Shown here: piece after piece, positions 21,981 through 34,054 of the stretch
Position numbering within the stretch: position 1 is the stretch's first letter
Layout: every line of letters starts with the position of its first letter
DNA from: Filosporella fistucella
Taxonomy: Eukaryota; Ascomycota; Leotiomycetes; Helotiales
Direction: 5' to 3'
DNA length: 64,000 bases
Assembly: GCA_030077755.1 (NCBI GenBank)
Contig: JAQJZZ010000010.1
Span: forward strand, 1,178,001-1,242,000
Program-made: the position numbers and the translations under genes
Notes under the pieces: generated by a model
Told to the model about the DNA's origin: nothing
What the model saw: only the letters and a program-made list of their open reading frames with translations
The model's database searches: none

Positions 21981-22814
21981 TTATAGCGTTCCTGCCCCAT
22001 TACTAACCATCTTCTTGAAGATACCCTGTCTCGTCTTCTCCCAACCATCGTAGCTATTTTTAGCCATCCCCACTGCGATATCTGTTTCACCCCCACAAAG
22101 CCCCTTCCAAGTCTCTTCCGTAAACTCCTCGAGCGGCATCCCCATCTTTCCACCGTCCTTGAGATCAGGTTGATGTTTCGCATCGTGTAGTTCTGTTTGC
22201 ACAGCGGGTGGTACGACTTCAATCACTTTCACGTTGCTACCACGAAGCTGCTCTCTTAGTGCTAGGATCAGGTGGTGCATAGCTGCTTTGGAAGCGCAGT
22301 AATTTGGACATCTAATGATCGGTACTAAGGCCAAAGCGGAAGTCGTAAAGACCAGAGACGTGGGTACAGATTGCTTTTGCAAGAATGGGAGGAAGTATTT
22401 CAGGAGATGGAGGGCCGACGTATAGTTGGTAATTAGTTCGCTGTCAACAATGTCCAGGTCTATAGATTCTGGCTTGGTGAAATCAAGTTTTCGTTGGATG
22501 CCAGAGTTGAGAAATACACAATCCAGACTTGGATGTGCCTTCATGACACTTAAAACAAGTTAGTAGCTGTCAATAGTTACGATGGAAAAAGCTGACCTTT
22601 CCACAAAGGATGGAATACCCGACAGATTTGTGATGTCAAATTCGTAGCTCGAAACTTTCCCTCTCCCGTGCTTTTGCACAAGCCCATCGAGCTTTTCTTT
22701 CCGGCGTCCTACTGCAACTACATGTGACCCATTTTCTATCATTCTCTCCGCCAGCGCAAGACCAATGCCACTTGTAGCTCCAAGGACTACCACTGTCTTG
22801 TATGGGAAAGACAT
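21981..22814 (-). CDS. Short-chain dehydrogenase/reductase (classical SDR)
   Basis: NAD(P)-dependent oxidoreductase of unknown substrate. Two exons (22814-22597 and 22548-21981) with a 48-nt intron give 261 aa. The Rossmann cofactor motif is V-L-G-A-T-S-G-I-G-L-A near residue 10, followed by V-G-R-R-K-E-K, where the R-R pair suggests NADPH. The N-N-A-G position reads N-S-G-I. The catalytic Ser lies in F-T-T-S-A-L-A and the Tyr/Lys pair is in Y-C-A-S-K. The post-catalytic P-P-A-V-Q-T-E segment is typical; the overall layout resembles bacterial DltE/YusS-like SDRs. Start chosen at M-S-F-P-Y-K; an in-frame ATG 20 codons upstream would put non-conserved residues before the fold. Confidence 0.88.
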
Positions 22815-23564
22815 CTTGGTAGCAGTTTGAAGACCTGAATAGCAAAAGTTTAGATGAGGGAGCAATAATTTCAATAACAGAGACTAAAAAGCTGAGCGGA
22901 CAATCTATTTTGGGACTTTAATAACAGTGACAAGTGTACCTGCCGACACAACTCTGCAAGGCGAGAAGTCATGATCTCATGGCGGTATGGCACTTCCCAA
23001 TTATCTCTTCGGCTCTTCGGACTTCGGCGTTAAATATCCCTATCTAAACGCCTAACTCCATCTTCAACTCCATGCCGTTGCAAAGAGTCTTTGCAATGAG
23101 AAATGTTTCGGCATTGATGTTGATGACTCTGGACTCAAAATCGGGGTGAGGAAGAGATGATTATCAGTTTCGCATTTTCAGGGTCTGCCAGGTGCGGTCG
23201 TGAGCCCGCTAAGTGCAGGATTATAGGCCCCTTTCAGCCTGTAGTGGGACTGTACTCAGAGAAAGGTTTACTGAAGCTCCGTACATTTGCACGAGTCTGG
23301 GAGAGAGATGGAAGCAACTCAACAAGAAGAATTCTAGATTTTCTAGATTCAGTGCAGAACTTACAGTCTCTCCCCGCGTCAGCTTTCGTGCTCGGGGAAT
23401 GGGTCTCATTCAGGCATGAGACCCGTTCTCTGCAACCAAGTCAATCTTTTCACTCTCTTCGCAGGCCGCTCATCTCCATCTTCTGCTTCTTCACCCACCC
23501 ACGTTTGGAACATCTCAGACATGACCAACTCACTCTTTTCGTCGTTCAAAATCTCATCTCATTT
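22815..23564. other. Intergenic, no gene recognised
   Basis: About 0.75 kb upstream of the SDR gene and downstream of the frameshifted small gene. Open frames on the plus strand at 23157-23672 are antisense shadows or chance. No conserved feature seen. Confidence 0.45.
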
Positions 23565-24016
23565 TCATATTTGGATATTGGAAGTCCAATCCATATCGTC
23601 AGAATCAACTTCCAAGGCGACCGTTCGATAGCCTTTCACTTTGCTCCCGACAAGCTGCTCGTAGTCCTCTGAAGTATATAAATGGACAGGTGCTCTAGCT
23701 CCTTTGATAGCCAAAACATACAATTCTCTTCGTGCCCTTCAGACGCAGCTTTGCTCGGAATCTTTGCCCACTTCCCAGGAAATTCTTCTAGCACCTCCTT
23801 CAATTTCTCGAGCTGTTCTTCGCCCTCGCAACGGTCAAACACATGCCGTTCCCTGATGATGTCTCTGCCTGCGGGATCCCACCAAAGAGGATCGATCATA
23901 TGTTCGTTGGCAGGTGGAAAACAAGATATAGCCACGCCAGGCGGAGGAGAAGGGACATCGCCAATTTCTGCTGCCGTCCGCAACATCTGTGGTCGAGTAG
24001 GCGTGTCTTCCATCAT
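23565..24016 (-). pseudogene. Small hypothetical gene with apparent one-base frameshift
   Basis: Function not recognised. The frame from ATG 24016 reads a soluble, acidic protein (for example P-L-W-W-D-P-A-G-R-D-I-I-R-E-R) to about 23725. There the coding quality moves to another frame: V-H-L-Y-T-S-E-D-Y-E-Q-L-V-G-S-K and G-Y-R-T-V-A-L-E-V-D-S-D-D-M-D-W run to a TGA at 23565-23567. The second frame is open only from 23738, so the shift must lie between about 23690 and 23738. No pair of splice sites of the size used elsewhere (46 nt or more) joins the frames. The total would be about 150 aa. Either the gene is broken, the base is a sequencing error, or the original frame simply ends at 23636 (126 aa). 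Confidence 0.45.
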
Positions 24017-24556
24017 GTATAGATTTCACGTAAACAATGAGACACAATGATTATATGTCGAGCATGCGTGACTGATTGATATTTATTGCACTTTCTCACC
24101 TAGGCAGATGTTACTAAGCAATTGGGATTCACAGGGCTTATGGTACACGCTGCAGCTATTCGATCATTATGCATTAGGAAAGTCAGAAATAAAGACCTAG
24201 GGTGCGACGACTGGACACCGAGAACGAACTGCAGACGACAGGACATCAGTATAATACTGGTACACATGTTGTCTTGAATTCAAGTGTAAACACAACTATG
24301 CAGCTTTTTGATAACTATACTGTGAGATGGAAGCGCCACTATAATGACCTGATAGAATGGAACATGGTATTCAAATACGAAATGATAAGGGACGATATCG
24401 GAAAAGCACGACACGAAATGACAGACGGAACAAGAGATGGAGACATGATTATTATCGGCTTCGTGAAACAGGCTGATATATTGACAGCAAAATATTAACT
24501 TCTCTCGAATTATCTCTTATGTCTTTCCAACATGCTTAATCTGAAATGCTCCCCTA
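24017..24556. other. Intergenic, no gene recognised
   Basis: 540 bp between the small hypothetical gene and the 3' end of the GH31 gene, both on the minus strand. AT-rich, with nothing recognisable. Confidence 0.5.
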
Positions 24557-27500
24557 CTAGCTGAGAGCGACTTCAAAGTCGCTAGTCAAAGACTCACCAA
24601 CAGGGACGGTGAAAGACCCGGTATCGACATCTCTCTTGCACCCTCCTGAGCTCTTTCCATTTACAGAGCAACCTTTTGGTTTATCTAATCCGAGAAAAAT
24701 GATCCTAACAACACTAACACCGGGATTGTATCCGTACCTTCCCTTCATGGTGAATCTCTTGCCATCAAACGTGAACTTCACAAGAGTGGTCGACTTTTGC
24801 ACCAAACTGATGCCGTCGTCAAGATACAGTTGCCCGGAAGCCTTCCCATCGCTTCCGACAGGCACGATAATCTCGAAGTTCTGTTTACGAAGATCGGTTG
24901 TCGTCATGGCACTCTTGACTCGCTGAGGAACAATGACTCCCCCACGGTAATGAAGTGGTATATCGCTTGTAGACAAGTTGCCAATCTGAATATACGCTCC
25001 TTTTCCTTGAAGTTTTGTATGAGTGTAAAAGTTGTAGAAAACATCATTAGGAAAGTAAGCAGACACGCTGGTGGCACCCTGTTGGGTGACTGGACTTACG
25101 AGAAGCGAAGGGCCATAGAAATATTGAAGCTCGATCCCGAAAGTGTTTGGGTCCTTGGGATAAAGGTAGAACAATGGGTTCATGAGAGGTGTCCCATCGT
25201 CCGTTTGTTGATAGAACGCTGTGTATATGTAATCCATGAGACGGTACCGAATATCGATTGCTTTCTTAGCCGCTTTTGCAACACTCTCCCACTGATAGAA
25301 TTCTTGCGGTATGTTGGGAGGATAGCCGTTGTGATCGCGGTAGAATGAGCTAAATGCACCAAGCATCGCCCACCGACCGCAGAGCTCCTCCGTTGTATTG
25401 TCTGCATAGCCACACACATCAGAGCCGACCATCGGGACCTGGTAAATTGACGCAAAAGCCAGCATAGTCCGGATTGAGATGCGGTAGTGAGGCCAGCTGC
25501 TGACATTGTCCCCAAGCCAATGACCTACTTTTCTGCCAGCTCCAGCGAATGTACTACGGGTAATGACTATAGGCCGTTCATTGGCGCGGCGAGTTTGCAT
25601 AGCATGTTGAGATGCCGTTGACATCACTATTTCGGTAAGTATCTATTATTAAACTGAGCTGATTGTTTACTTACTTGTACCGAATAAATTATGGGTATCG
25701 TACATGGCAAGACCATTCTCATGGATTACATCAGTGTTCACAGTATGGTTTGAGATTCCTCCTCCTGCTGCGTTGTCCGCATAGGTAAAAGCTGCAGCAT
25801 TGTGTATAGCGTATTTGGGGTACAATAAATTTCTGCCAGGTAGACCTAATTGCTTCCCAGATGATTGTCTCTCTGAAGCTCTGACGGATAGGACTGCAGA
25901 TGGCGAATCGATTTCCTGTGGCGATCTTTTCGACTTGCATCCTTCGGGTTGAAAATCACAGGGCCATCCAGGCAACACTCGAGGGGGCTTGCGGACATCT
26001 GGAGGTACGGGAGGGAACCCCACGGCAGCTGCATATGGATCGTTGCATGGAAAGTTGCAAGGAAAATTGGATGGTTCGTTCATGTCAATCCACAACCCAT
26101 CAATGTCGACGCCTGTTGTTGGGGAGAAGAAAATAGAGAATTCGTTGTCCCAATACCCTTGAGCATCGGGGTTGAACCCTGGAAGGGAGCCAGTATCAAT
26201 ATCTCTTCACCATACTGGTCTCATGCAAGGAGGAAAGGATATCACTTACAGTCAGGAAAAACGGTCACTCCAGGCCAAACCACACCAAGCCAGAAGGAGC
26301 CATTGTCTCTGCGTAGGTAAATTCCATCGGTTGCACCACGCTGATAGGGGGGGTATAGTTGGTATGCAACAGCAGGATCAACCATTAAAACTTGTTTCTG
26401 ATTGTGCGAATGCAGGTAATGGTTGATTTCTTGCATCATTGGAAGAGAAAATCGATCTGGATCAAGCGAGAAGACCTGCATCATTAGTATCATTCTACAC
26501 CAGTTGTGCTCAGTGACTTACCCTCCTACGATCCATGTAGTCAATATCTGTCCACATAGTTTCTAAAGGGATCCCAGCTTGGGAATAATTGAAAATAGCC
26601 TCAGCTACTGCAAATGCATCCTGGTAGCCATATCTACAATTATGAAAGCCAAACCCCCAGTATGGCATCATTGCAGGCAGTCCAACAACCTCGGCGTATT
26701 GTTGAGAAACATCTATAGGGCTTGGACCAGCCATAAAGTAGAAATCCAAAACTCCACCAAGCGTATTGTACTCTAGATATTGATCCTTACCGTTTGTGTT
26801 GTTGAGCTTGACATCCATCCCATTGGAGTTCAAAAAGAAGACTCCATGAGTTCCTGAAGTCCTATGTTCGAAATAGACGGGATGATTCCCATAAAGATTG
26901 GCTCCAGCAGGGATAGCATAAGAGTCTTGAGACCAGAGCGTACGGATGTAATCTGATGTGTTTAGACGGAAAGGATCAGAGTGTTCTCCAAGCCCATAAA
27001 TGTTAGGATTCTGTGGGAGAATGGTTCTAAGCCGAAGGTACTGGGTCTCAAAGACGAGATTTGCCGCCGATGTATCAAACAAGACTTCTCCACTTCTGGC
27101 GCGCGTGATTGAGAAAGAGAATGGGTTCTCGACATAATTGAATTTAATATTGGCATTTCTTGATTTGACCCCAGATGCATTGGGCCGAGGCAAAACACTC
27201 TCAGGTACCTGGTAAACGTTGTTCCCAGCATCCTGAATCTTGACATGAATGCGGTCATCTAGGTGTAGATTGTTAGTATCTGAGTGACCAGAGCGCAGCA
27301 TAGAATTACCAGTTTCGTAAACAACCTCCAAGGCCAAACTCGTCAAGTCATCACCGTAAACATTGCAAGCCTTGCCCGCAAGATGCAGGTCGGCTGTAAG
27401 CCCAGAAGTCTCGACCTTGATGTTTGAAGCTTTGTATCCAGGGCAGGATGCTAAGGCATCACTGGAGACTTTTGAAGTGACTGATACTGCTGATGAGGGC

Positions 27501-27559
27501 CGGATAGCTAGTAAGAGAGCTATAACAACAACCAGCAACCAAGAGAAGAGAAAGGCCAT
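24557..27559 (-). CDS. Secreted GH31 alpha-glucosidase
   Basis: Extracellular alpha-glucosidase (maltase type) of glycoside hydrolase family 31, releasing glucose from maltose and starch oligosaccharides. Four exons give 945 aa: 27559-26522, 26475-26250, 26178-25675 and 25626-24557. [18 protein letters not shown] begins a signal peptide; an ATG 19 codons upstream (27616) would give a longer N-terminus. Domain order is the N-terminal beta-sandwich (I-Y-G-L-G-E-H near 205), then the catalytic barrel with nucleophile Asp in W-I-D-M-N-E-P-S (about residue 452) and acid/base Asp in H-W-L-G-D-N (about 630), then C-terminal beta domains. The acceptor of intron 2 (ttccag, 26179) restores V-F-P-D-W-F-N-P. 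Several N-x-S/T sites are present. A 3.4 kb stretch separates it from the coding region of the next gene's start, so co-regulation is not evident. Confidence 0.93.
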
Positions 27560-27880
27560 GATGATTATCGGGCTGCAAAGTGCAATTGCATGCCCTACTG
27601 CTTGACGGAGAAACATGGCTCTTTAATACCCAGAATGCCAGTGGTCTGACACGATGTAATCCATCGCTGACAAGTGCAACATTGGAGTGGAACATGCAAC
27701 CAGAACTCAAAGTGCGGGGCAATCTCTGCAATCAACAAAGATTTTCGCCTGGGGTCATGATCGGCTTGACTCAAAGGCCCTATTATCCAAGAAAGTGGGA
27801 AGGAGTGATAGGTCAATCAGGGGCGATGAAGGCGGAATTGATGGCGATCCTTGCATTCAGTAAAAGTAGTGGGTAAGTTA

Positions 27881-27922
27881 AGGCAAGGTAAGGTAAGGCA
27901 AGGTAGGTAGGTAGGTAGGTAG
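27881..27922. repeat. AGGT/AGGTA simple repeat
   Basis: Tandem AGGTA then AGGT units, followed by TGTACAGTAG. A related tract is about 110 bp away. Confidence 0.8.
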
Positions 27923-28034
27923 TGTACAGTAGCCTGCCTAGGTGTCTGTCTCCGAGTGTTGAGGAATTAATTAAAATCAAGCTCATTTGAAGTCTACCTA
28001 GGTACAAGTACAAGTATAAGTACCTAAGGTAGCG

Positions 28035-28071
28035 AGGTAGGTAGGTAGGTAGGTAGGGTAGGGTAGGGTAG
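28035..28071. repeat. AGGT to GGGTA simple repeat
   Basis: Five AGGT units grade into GGGTA units. The unit is not the TTAGGG telomere repeat. Just upstream lies a CCTAGGTACAAGTACAAGTA motif also seen at 41243. Confidence 0.8.
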
Positions 28072-29061
28072 CTTCATACCAGGCTCAGCATGACAACGGG
28101 CCGACTCGTACCCCGCGAAGTCAATTCCCACTCCTCCCACTTCCACTCCCACCCCGCACTTGTCCCAGTGTCGTGCCGCATCGCACAGCGTCCGAAAGCC
28201 AATGGCGAGTGATTTAATTGTTCTGCTTGCATCTCAAGGGCACTGCAGTCTCAGCCAGTCTAGTAGCACAAGCAGCTACTCGTCTGAAGAACAATCCGGG
28301 TCTGCTTCTCCTTGTGAGACGTATTTCCGTGGTAGCTAAAACCCTATATCACTTTGTTGATTCACCCCTCTCTGATGCATGTGAGATGGCATTCCAAAAA
28401 CCAGGACGGGGACTGAGTATTATACCAGGTTGGAGGAACAACCCGCACTGCGTTAGGTCAAGAGTCTTCACAGCCTTCGAGGACGGTGGCCACATTGGTG
28501 GTTTTGTTCTGGACCACAAAGTTGCCAGGCAGTAGCAAATGCTTTGAGACTGAACTGTTTTCGGATGGCATGGATGGTTTGTGATGCGGTGATCCGTTGT
28601 CAACATAGCCATCCCATCCTTGGGCCGGACAAATATCCTAGGAAACGCAGCAACTTGGTCCGTAAATGGCGCCGGATCTCGGCCTTATAACAAGTCGACA
28701 ACGTAAATGCAGCAACGGTCTAGCTGTGAATAGCTCACTCACTTCGATGAGGTCTGTGAGTGTTTCTGGCTGGAAACCCACCTTCCTGCAGCCCCAAAAG
28801 CCAGACTACTAAGAATAAGTACGGAAATGGAAGTTGGGAGTATCGACAATCGCTCGAACCCAGGCCCCGGGTTTAAAATATACATTATGATAGCAACTTA
28901 CGTCTTGATAGACGCTAGTAAGTAGAATATGACATAAATACACTTACCTTCTCAGCCATGCCTTATGTTAATACACCAACTATCACCCACAGGTAGCCCA
29001 AGAAACCCAAACTCCATGCTAGAAATTCGACACCAGACATTTCCACATTTTCATACACATC

Positions 29062-31671
29062 CTAATAGGGCGGCTCGGACTTAGATGCATGCCCTGCTGG
29101 CGGCTTAACCACGTTCTTAATAGGACGCAATAGCATTGGCGGCAGGCACACTCTGCCATGTCCCCTTTCCCACTAATAGATTGTTAGTAAGTGGTTTTTG
29201 TAAGAACATCACGTCTCTACCTCTAGTCCACCGACTCCACTATCTTCCCAGCCTAGCCAATTGTTGTAGAGTCTCATTGGAGGTGTGGCCTTGTAGTGCA
29301 ATGTGCTGCCCAAGAATCGAGCTTCTTTACCCCAGCTAAATGGGCTCTCTTCAGTGGACCCACTCTCTCCTTTCCGCCCAGGGTTGAAGTACTTCTGCAA
29401 GCTTTTCCCTTGCCATGGTCGATCAAAGAATATTGGAATAGGAGCAAATACAGCTTTTAATCCATGGAGTAAGGCAACAGTCTGGGGAGTCATCTCACTG
29501 CTGACATGATTGCCGCGCAAATTCTCCACCTGTAGGTGTCAATACTGGTCGGAAAAGAGTAAGAAACGTCTAGTTCAAAGCATCAACTCACATGCATAGT
29601 GTTGAGAAGCCTCTTGCTACATCTTGATTGTGTGCCAATAGATGCACGTCTTGGTGTAAATCGTGATCCGCTGTATCCCCACACCTCATTCTTTCCGGGC
29701 CACTGTAAAGTATTAGTGTGATATTCGTCGTAGAAGGGGGCCGACGATGAATGACTGAGGAGGGAATGGCGCTCAAGGAATAGGACTCCTATCACATAGT
29801 GGCTTTAGAGCAAGGACAGATGTGCTCACCGTAGTGTTCACTGGATTGAAAATTGGAGTAAGAGAGATATAATCAGCATCTTCTCCAACTCCCCATTCAT
29901 ATCTGTCATCATTTGGATCATCGACAGGAACAGGTGGGCCAACTGGCATAACCTTAGTATTCGGAGGCGAACCCCAGATGATGTCTGACCCGGCCTCCTT
30001 CTCAACCTTCAAAGTAAACGCAGAGTAACGTCCATGGAATGCAGGTATGTAGAATCTTTCGTTGCGCTCCCAGAGACCTTTTCGTGGCTGAGCTTTAGCA
30101 AAGGTCGCGAGTTTCTCCAAAAAATTGTAATAATGACCTGTGTAACGAGAATCAAAGTCCCAATTCCAGAAATAATCAAATTCTGGATGGTCCTCGGCAA
30201 ACTTTTGCACGGAAAGCCAGTGAGATTGACGAACGTTGTTGATCTCTTCAGGTATCAGAGGGTATAACTCCTTCATCTGGGCGTCATTCCACAGAACGGT
30301 CATGTTCCAGAACTCCTTCGGCACTGTGTTTCGAATAATCTCCTGATGAATGGCAGCATCTGTCCAGATCGCCAGATTGGAATCTTTGACTTGTACAAGA
30401 AGAAAGATTTGGTACTCCCCTCCGGATCGCAAGCTTAGTTCCGAAACAAGTGCCCTAATATTCTGCTTGTCGTTTTCGGTGTAGTTCTGACCAGTATGGG
30501 TCCTCAAGATAACCGCAGTCCGTGATTTGGGAGTTATGGTCAGCTTTGGAATTCCATGAAGGCCATGCTTCTTGGCTTCTTCCTCTTCTACAGTCATGTT
30601 GAAAGCATCCAGCCTCCTACGTTTTGATGTCTCGTTAGATATGGGCGGCGGGTTAGGTAAGGTTGCGAATTGGTCCTCATGGACAGAAGCATATCTATCC
30701 GAGTTTTGCTTGACGCACTGCTCCTGTAGGAGGCCCCAATTGACAGTATCCCACGCCTTGAACTTTGTGGAGCCTTCCTCGTACTTGGGTGAATCATCGG
30801 ACTCGAAGCCATAATGTCCAAGTCTTGTCTCTCTCTCAAAGCAGAGGTTGCTATCGATGTCCAAGGGAATGAAGGAACCTATGAGAGGTTCTCCAAAGAT
30901 CTTGGGGTGGCCGGAGTACACCAACAAATCATCAATTTCATACTGCTTGCCAATGCATGGTACATAGGTGCCTTGGTTGGCAGATTTCCAGACTTTACTG
31001 TTGTAATCGGGGTATGGGTTGTATACATAAGGAGGAGTATCGCTGTATGCAGACCAAGATTCCGTCGGTGTAAGAGCTGCAGCAGCAAAGCCTGCATGAG
31101 CACCAGCATCCACAAGCGTATTTAAGGTTGTCCCATAGATTGCTCCTGTTGTTTCATTGCTGCGTGATGTTAGCAACTCTTCAACAATGGAATTTTATAA
31201 TACTCACAGCTCTAGTTCTGCATACTCGTTGTTAAATTCCACCTGAAGGTCCGATGCAGGATTTTGGGTGTCCGCAGTTGTCTCGGGGTAAGTGTCTGAA
31301 GCATTCTGGCCTTCGACCACCTCTGGGACACCAGCTTCTGTCTCCTGTGGCGTAGCGAGTGCCAATTCCGCAGATGCTGTACTGCTTGGGCTCCATATCT
31401 TCCACATGCTGTCAAAACTTGACTCGGGAGGTAGTTCATCGACTGGTGTAGATTCCGGCAATGAAGTATCAGTTTCGCCAGATGGTGGGCTGTCCTTGAT
31501 TCCAGGCTGCTCGAGTCCAGTTTCATCAACTTCGGGCATTTCTCCAAATCCTTTCATAACATCCACGGCATGTTGTCCTGACCCGAACGGTCTATCTTCT
31601 CGCCAGAACAATCCCCAAACGACAAGTAACATGAACGCCAACACGGCGAATGACTTAAAGCGTGGAGGCAT
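29062..31671 (-). CDS. DUF3405 type II membrane protein, glycosyltransferase-like
   Basis: Member of the fungal DUF3405 family; the fold resembles glycosyltransferases and Golgi location is likely, but no reaction is proven. Five exons give 774 aa: 31671-31208, 31159-29830, 29702-29592, 29529-29221 and 29172-29062. A signal anchor (S-F-A-V-L-A-F-M-L-L-V-V-W-G-L-F-W) lies at about 7-23, followed by a Ser/Pro/Glu-rich stem and the lumenal domain. Family motifs are T-A-V-I-L-R-T-H-T-G, F-D-Y-F-W-N-W-D-F-D-S-R-Y-T-G-H-Y, V-W-G-Y-S-G, H-V-E-N-L-R-G-N-H-V-S-S-E-M and G-R-V-C-L-P-P-M-L-L. Intron 2 is longer (127 nt) than the others; its interior is open in one frame and could mislead prediction, but using the acceptor at 29703 gives W-P-G-K-N-E-V-W-G-Y directly after the N-P-V-N-T-T exon. 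Confidence 0.88.
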
Positions 31672-34054
31672 ACCTACAGCTTATCTGGTAAAATCTTATG
31701 CAGATATGACCATTGAATTGAAGATGGTGAGTTCCCGGACACTCATAGGGAGGTAGAGGAAAACTAAGAGTCGGGGAATGTGAAGCTGGATGATACCGTC
31801 ACAAGAAAGAATAAGAAAACTGGTGGCGCTGCCTTCCTACTCCGCACAGCCTTGGCACAAGGCTACCAGTCGAATACCTCACCCGAGAAGCTCGTAATTT
31901 CCAGGAACTTGAGTAGCCTTCAATTGTGGTCATTAATAGCACTCGGTTGGAAGCAACTTTACGTTAAGAATCCAGGTTGGGACAGAAGCTTTGACAGAGA
32001 GACTGAACAAGTTGTGGAAAGTGGAACCAACTTGATGCTCGCATGCCTGAACGACCCCTGAAAATCGATTCGAGATAGTGGAGATGGCACGGCCCACCCA
32101 TCCCGTCCCGTCCACGGGCATTGTTGCTGGAATGGAGCCTCTTTCTCCCTCTCAGATTCAGTATCTCAGGCAAGGGCTATTATCATGGAGCAATTCCATT
32201 ATACTTCTCAGAAGAACCAAAGTCTATGTCCAAAAATGACCATCGGGTTGTACTCTCGTTCACAAACATCTTGAGTGTCAAAAATGAGTAAGACATAGAA
32301 AGGTGGAAATCATCCTAACACAATAACCAAAGAAATGGGCCAGAAGTTCAGTATTTGACTGATGTGTCTGCGTTTGGTTCCTATGTCGCTTTGCATGCCC
32401 TATGTTCCCCATCCGTATATACGTCATCAACTCTAGAAATAATAACACTGAGAAACTGGTACCTCAGATCCATGATTAAATCAAACTGGTCTTTGTTGCA
32501 TACAGCCTCACAGACTTTGGACATATTCAGTTGGTTGGACATGTTATTTCCTACTTTTTGCGGACAATCTGCCATGCAGTCTACAACATCAAGCTAAATC
32601 AGTTGATATATGCTGGGACTGAGCGCCTGGACGACGCTTGCAACTTGAGTTGCTGCTGTCCTCAGTCACTTATTACCTGTGATGCATCACACAAAATCAT
32701 AATATGAGTTTAGCTCGGTATATTCAGAAGCTGGCTTCCACGAAATCTCACTCCACATATCCACTAGGCAGTTTCACCACCAGATAGACCTTAAAGCTCG
32801 CACGATAATCTATAATACCAAGAAATACTTCAGCACTGGAATAGAGGCTATGGATGCCTGCAGCACAAAAGTCTTCAAACGCAAGGGTGTCCTGGAATTC
32901 ATGTCAATCTGCTCTTTCAATACATATCTGCAGCCACCGTCAAATGCAAATAAGACTCGGGTATCAAGTGATTGGTAGTCAAAGACAGGACCTGTATACC
33001 ATTTCTTTGACAGCTTAAGCTCTCAAGAAGTGGTAGATGGAAACATGCATATATCCCGATCAATTCGTGGAGCATCAACTTTGGAACTCTTATGTTCATC
33101 AAAAAGATTAAAGTGTATATCAATGTGACAGGCATGCATGACTTTGCCAATTGACACTTAATCTCTTTCCACTCTAGACCTTTACCGGATTTGTAGTCTA
33201 TTGCTATGTTAGTTGAGCTCCTCAGCGACAAATTGTGTTGAAGGTTGAGCATATTGACCACATGGAAGGAGACGGACGTGTACTTGTAATCTACTATAGA
33301 CAGGGGTAACCAAGCCTCTCCCCTTTACTTGTCTTCTTGACATTGGTGTTTGAGGTTTCGAGATCGTAAACTGAAGTTGCACACAACAATTAATTGCATT
33401 CTGGTTAAAAAGACCCTTTATTCCACTCAACCCAAATCCCACTACCTCTCTATTCCTCGACCTGTCCGGCTTCATCTCAAAGCACCATCCCACGTCCTAA
33501 GTTCATCCCAAACAAAGCTCCAATACCTGCTTTGAACTAAACATTCTTATTCTTAGCCTCAAGAATTGCTTCTTTCATGACTAAGTGCGATTTTTTTCTT
33601 GTTGCAGGTCGAGGTTTTTAGACTGTAAGCTACTGTTGGCGTGGTGTTGTGCAACAGGGCTACTGTAAGCACGGTTGTGGCTTCGGGTCCATCACTAATC
33701 ACTAACGAGGCAAGAGTGGTATATACTTTGTGCATTCTGGAAAAAAGACTGCTGGCGGTGGATTCGAATAACTTGGGAGGGTGACGCTGAAGATTGAAGT
33801 ATTACAAAAGCGTATAACATTTGGGAAAGGGAGTTCCCCGTTTTGAGATGTATGTGTGCACTGTAACAATAATAAATTCTCCTGTTCGAGCAAGCTGCAG
33901 GCGAGTTTAAGTCGGGGTTGATATTTGACCCGACTAGACAGATGCACATAATAAATTTAGCAAGACTGATACTGCAAATATCTCATATGCCCACCCCGTA
34001 TCCCAACAATCTTCAAGCGAGATGTAATAGCAAGGTAATTCAACGCGACTCAAC
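31672..34054. other. 2.4 kb AT-rich gene-poor stretch
   Basis: Between the DUF3405 start and the 3' end of the OB-fold gene. The frames are short (at most 114 codons), without domains, and no terminal repeats or transposase remnants were seen. It presumably holds the DUF3405 promoter; the remainder is unexplained. Confidence 0.5.

Larger units (their letters stand above)
27560..29061. other. Intergenic upstream of the GH31 gene, with AGGT tracts
   Basis: About 1.5 kb. It carries two tetranucleotide tracts (separate entries) and no convincing gene. The likely GH31 promoter lies at the left end; the DUF3405 3' UTR at the right end. Short open frames at 28218-28535 show no domain. Confidence 0.5.

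Noticed and set aside
28056..28071. GGGTA repeats as an interstitial telomere
   Set aside because: The unit is GGGTA derived from AGGT drift, not TTAGGG.
28848..28870. GGGTTCGAGC on the minus strand, tRNA-like
   Set aside because: The flanks do not form a T-arm stem and no acceptor stem was found.
24557..31671. GH31 and DUF3405 genes as a carbohydrate cluster
   Set aside because: Only two genes, separated by 1.5 kb with separate promoters; no transporter or regulator nearby.
32917..33261. 114-codon minus-strand frame
   Set aside because: AT-rich hydrophobic translation without features; likely chance.
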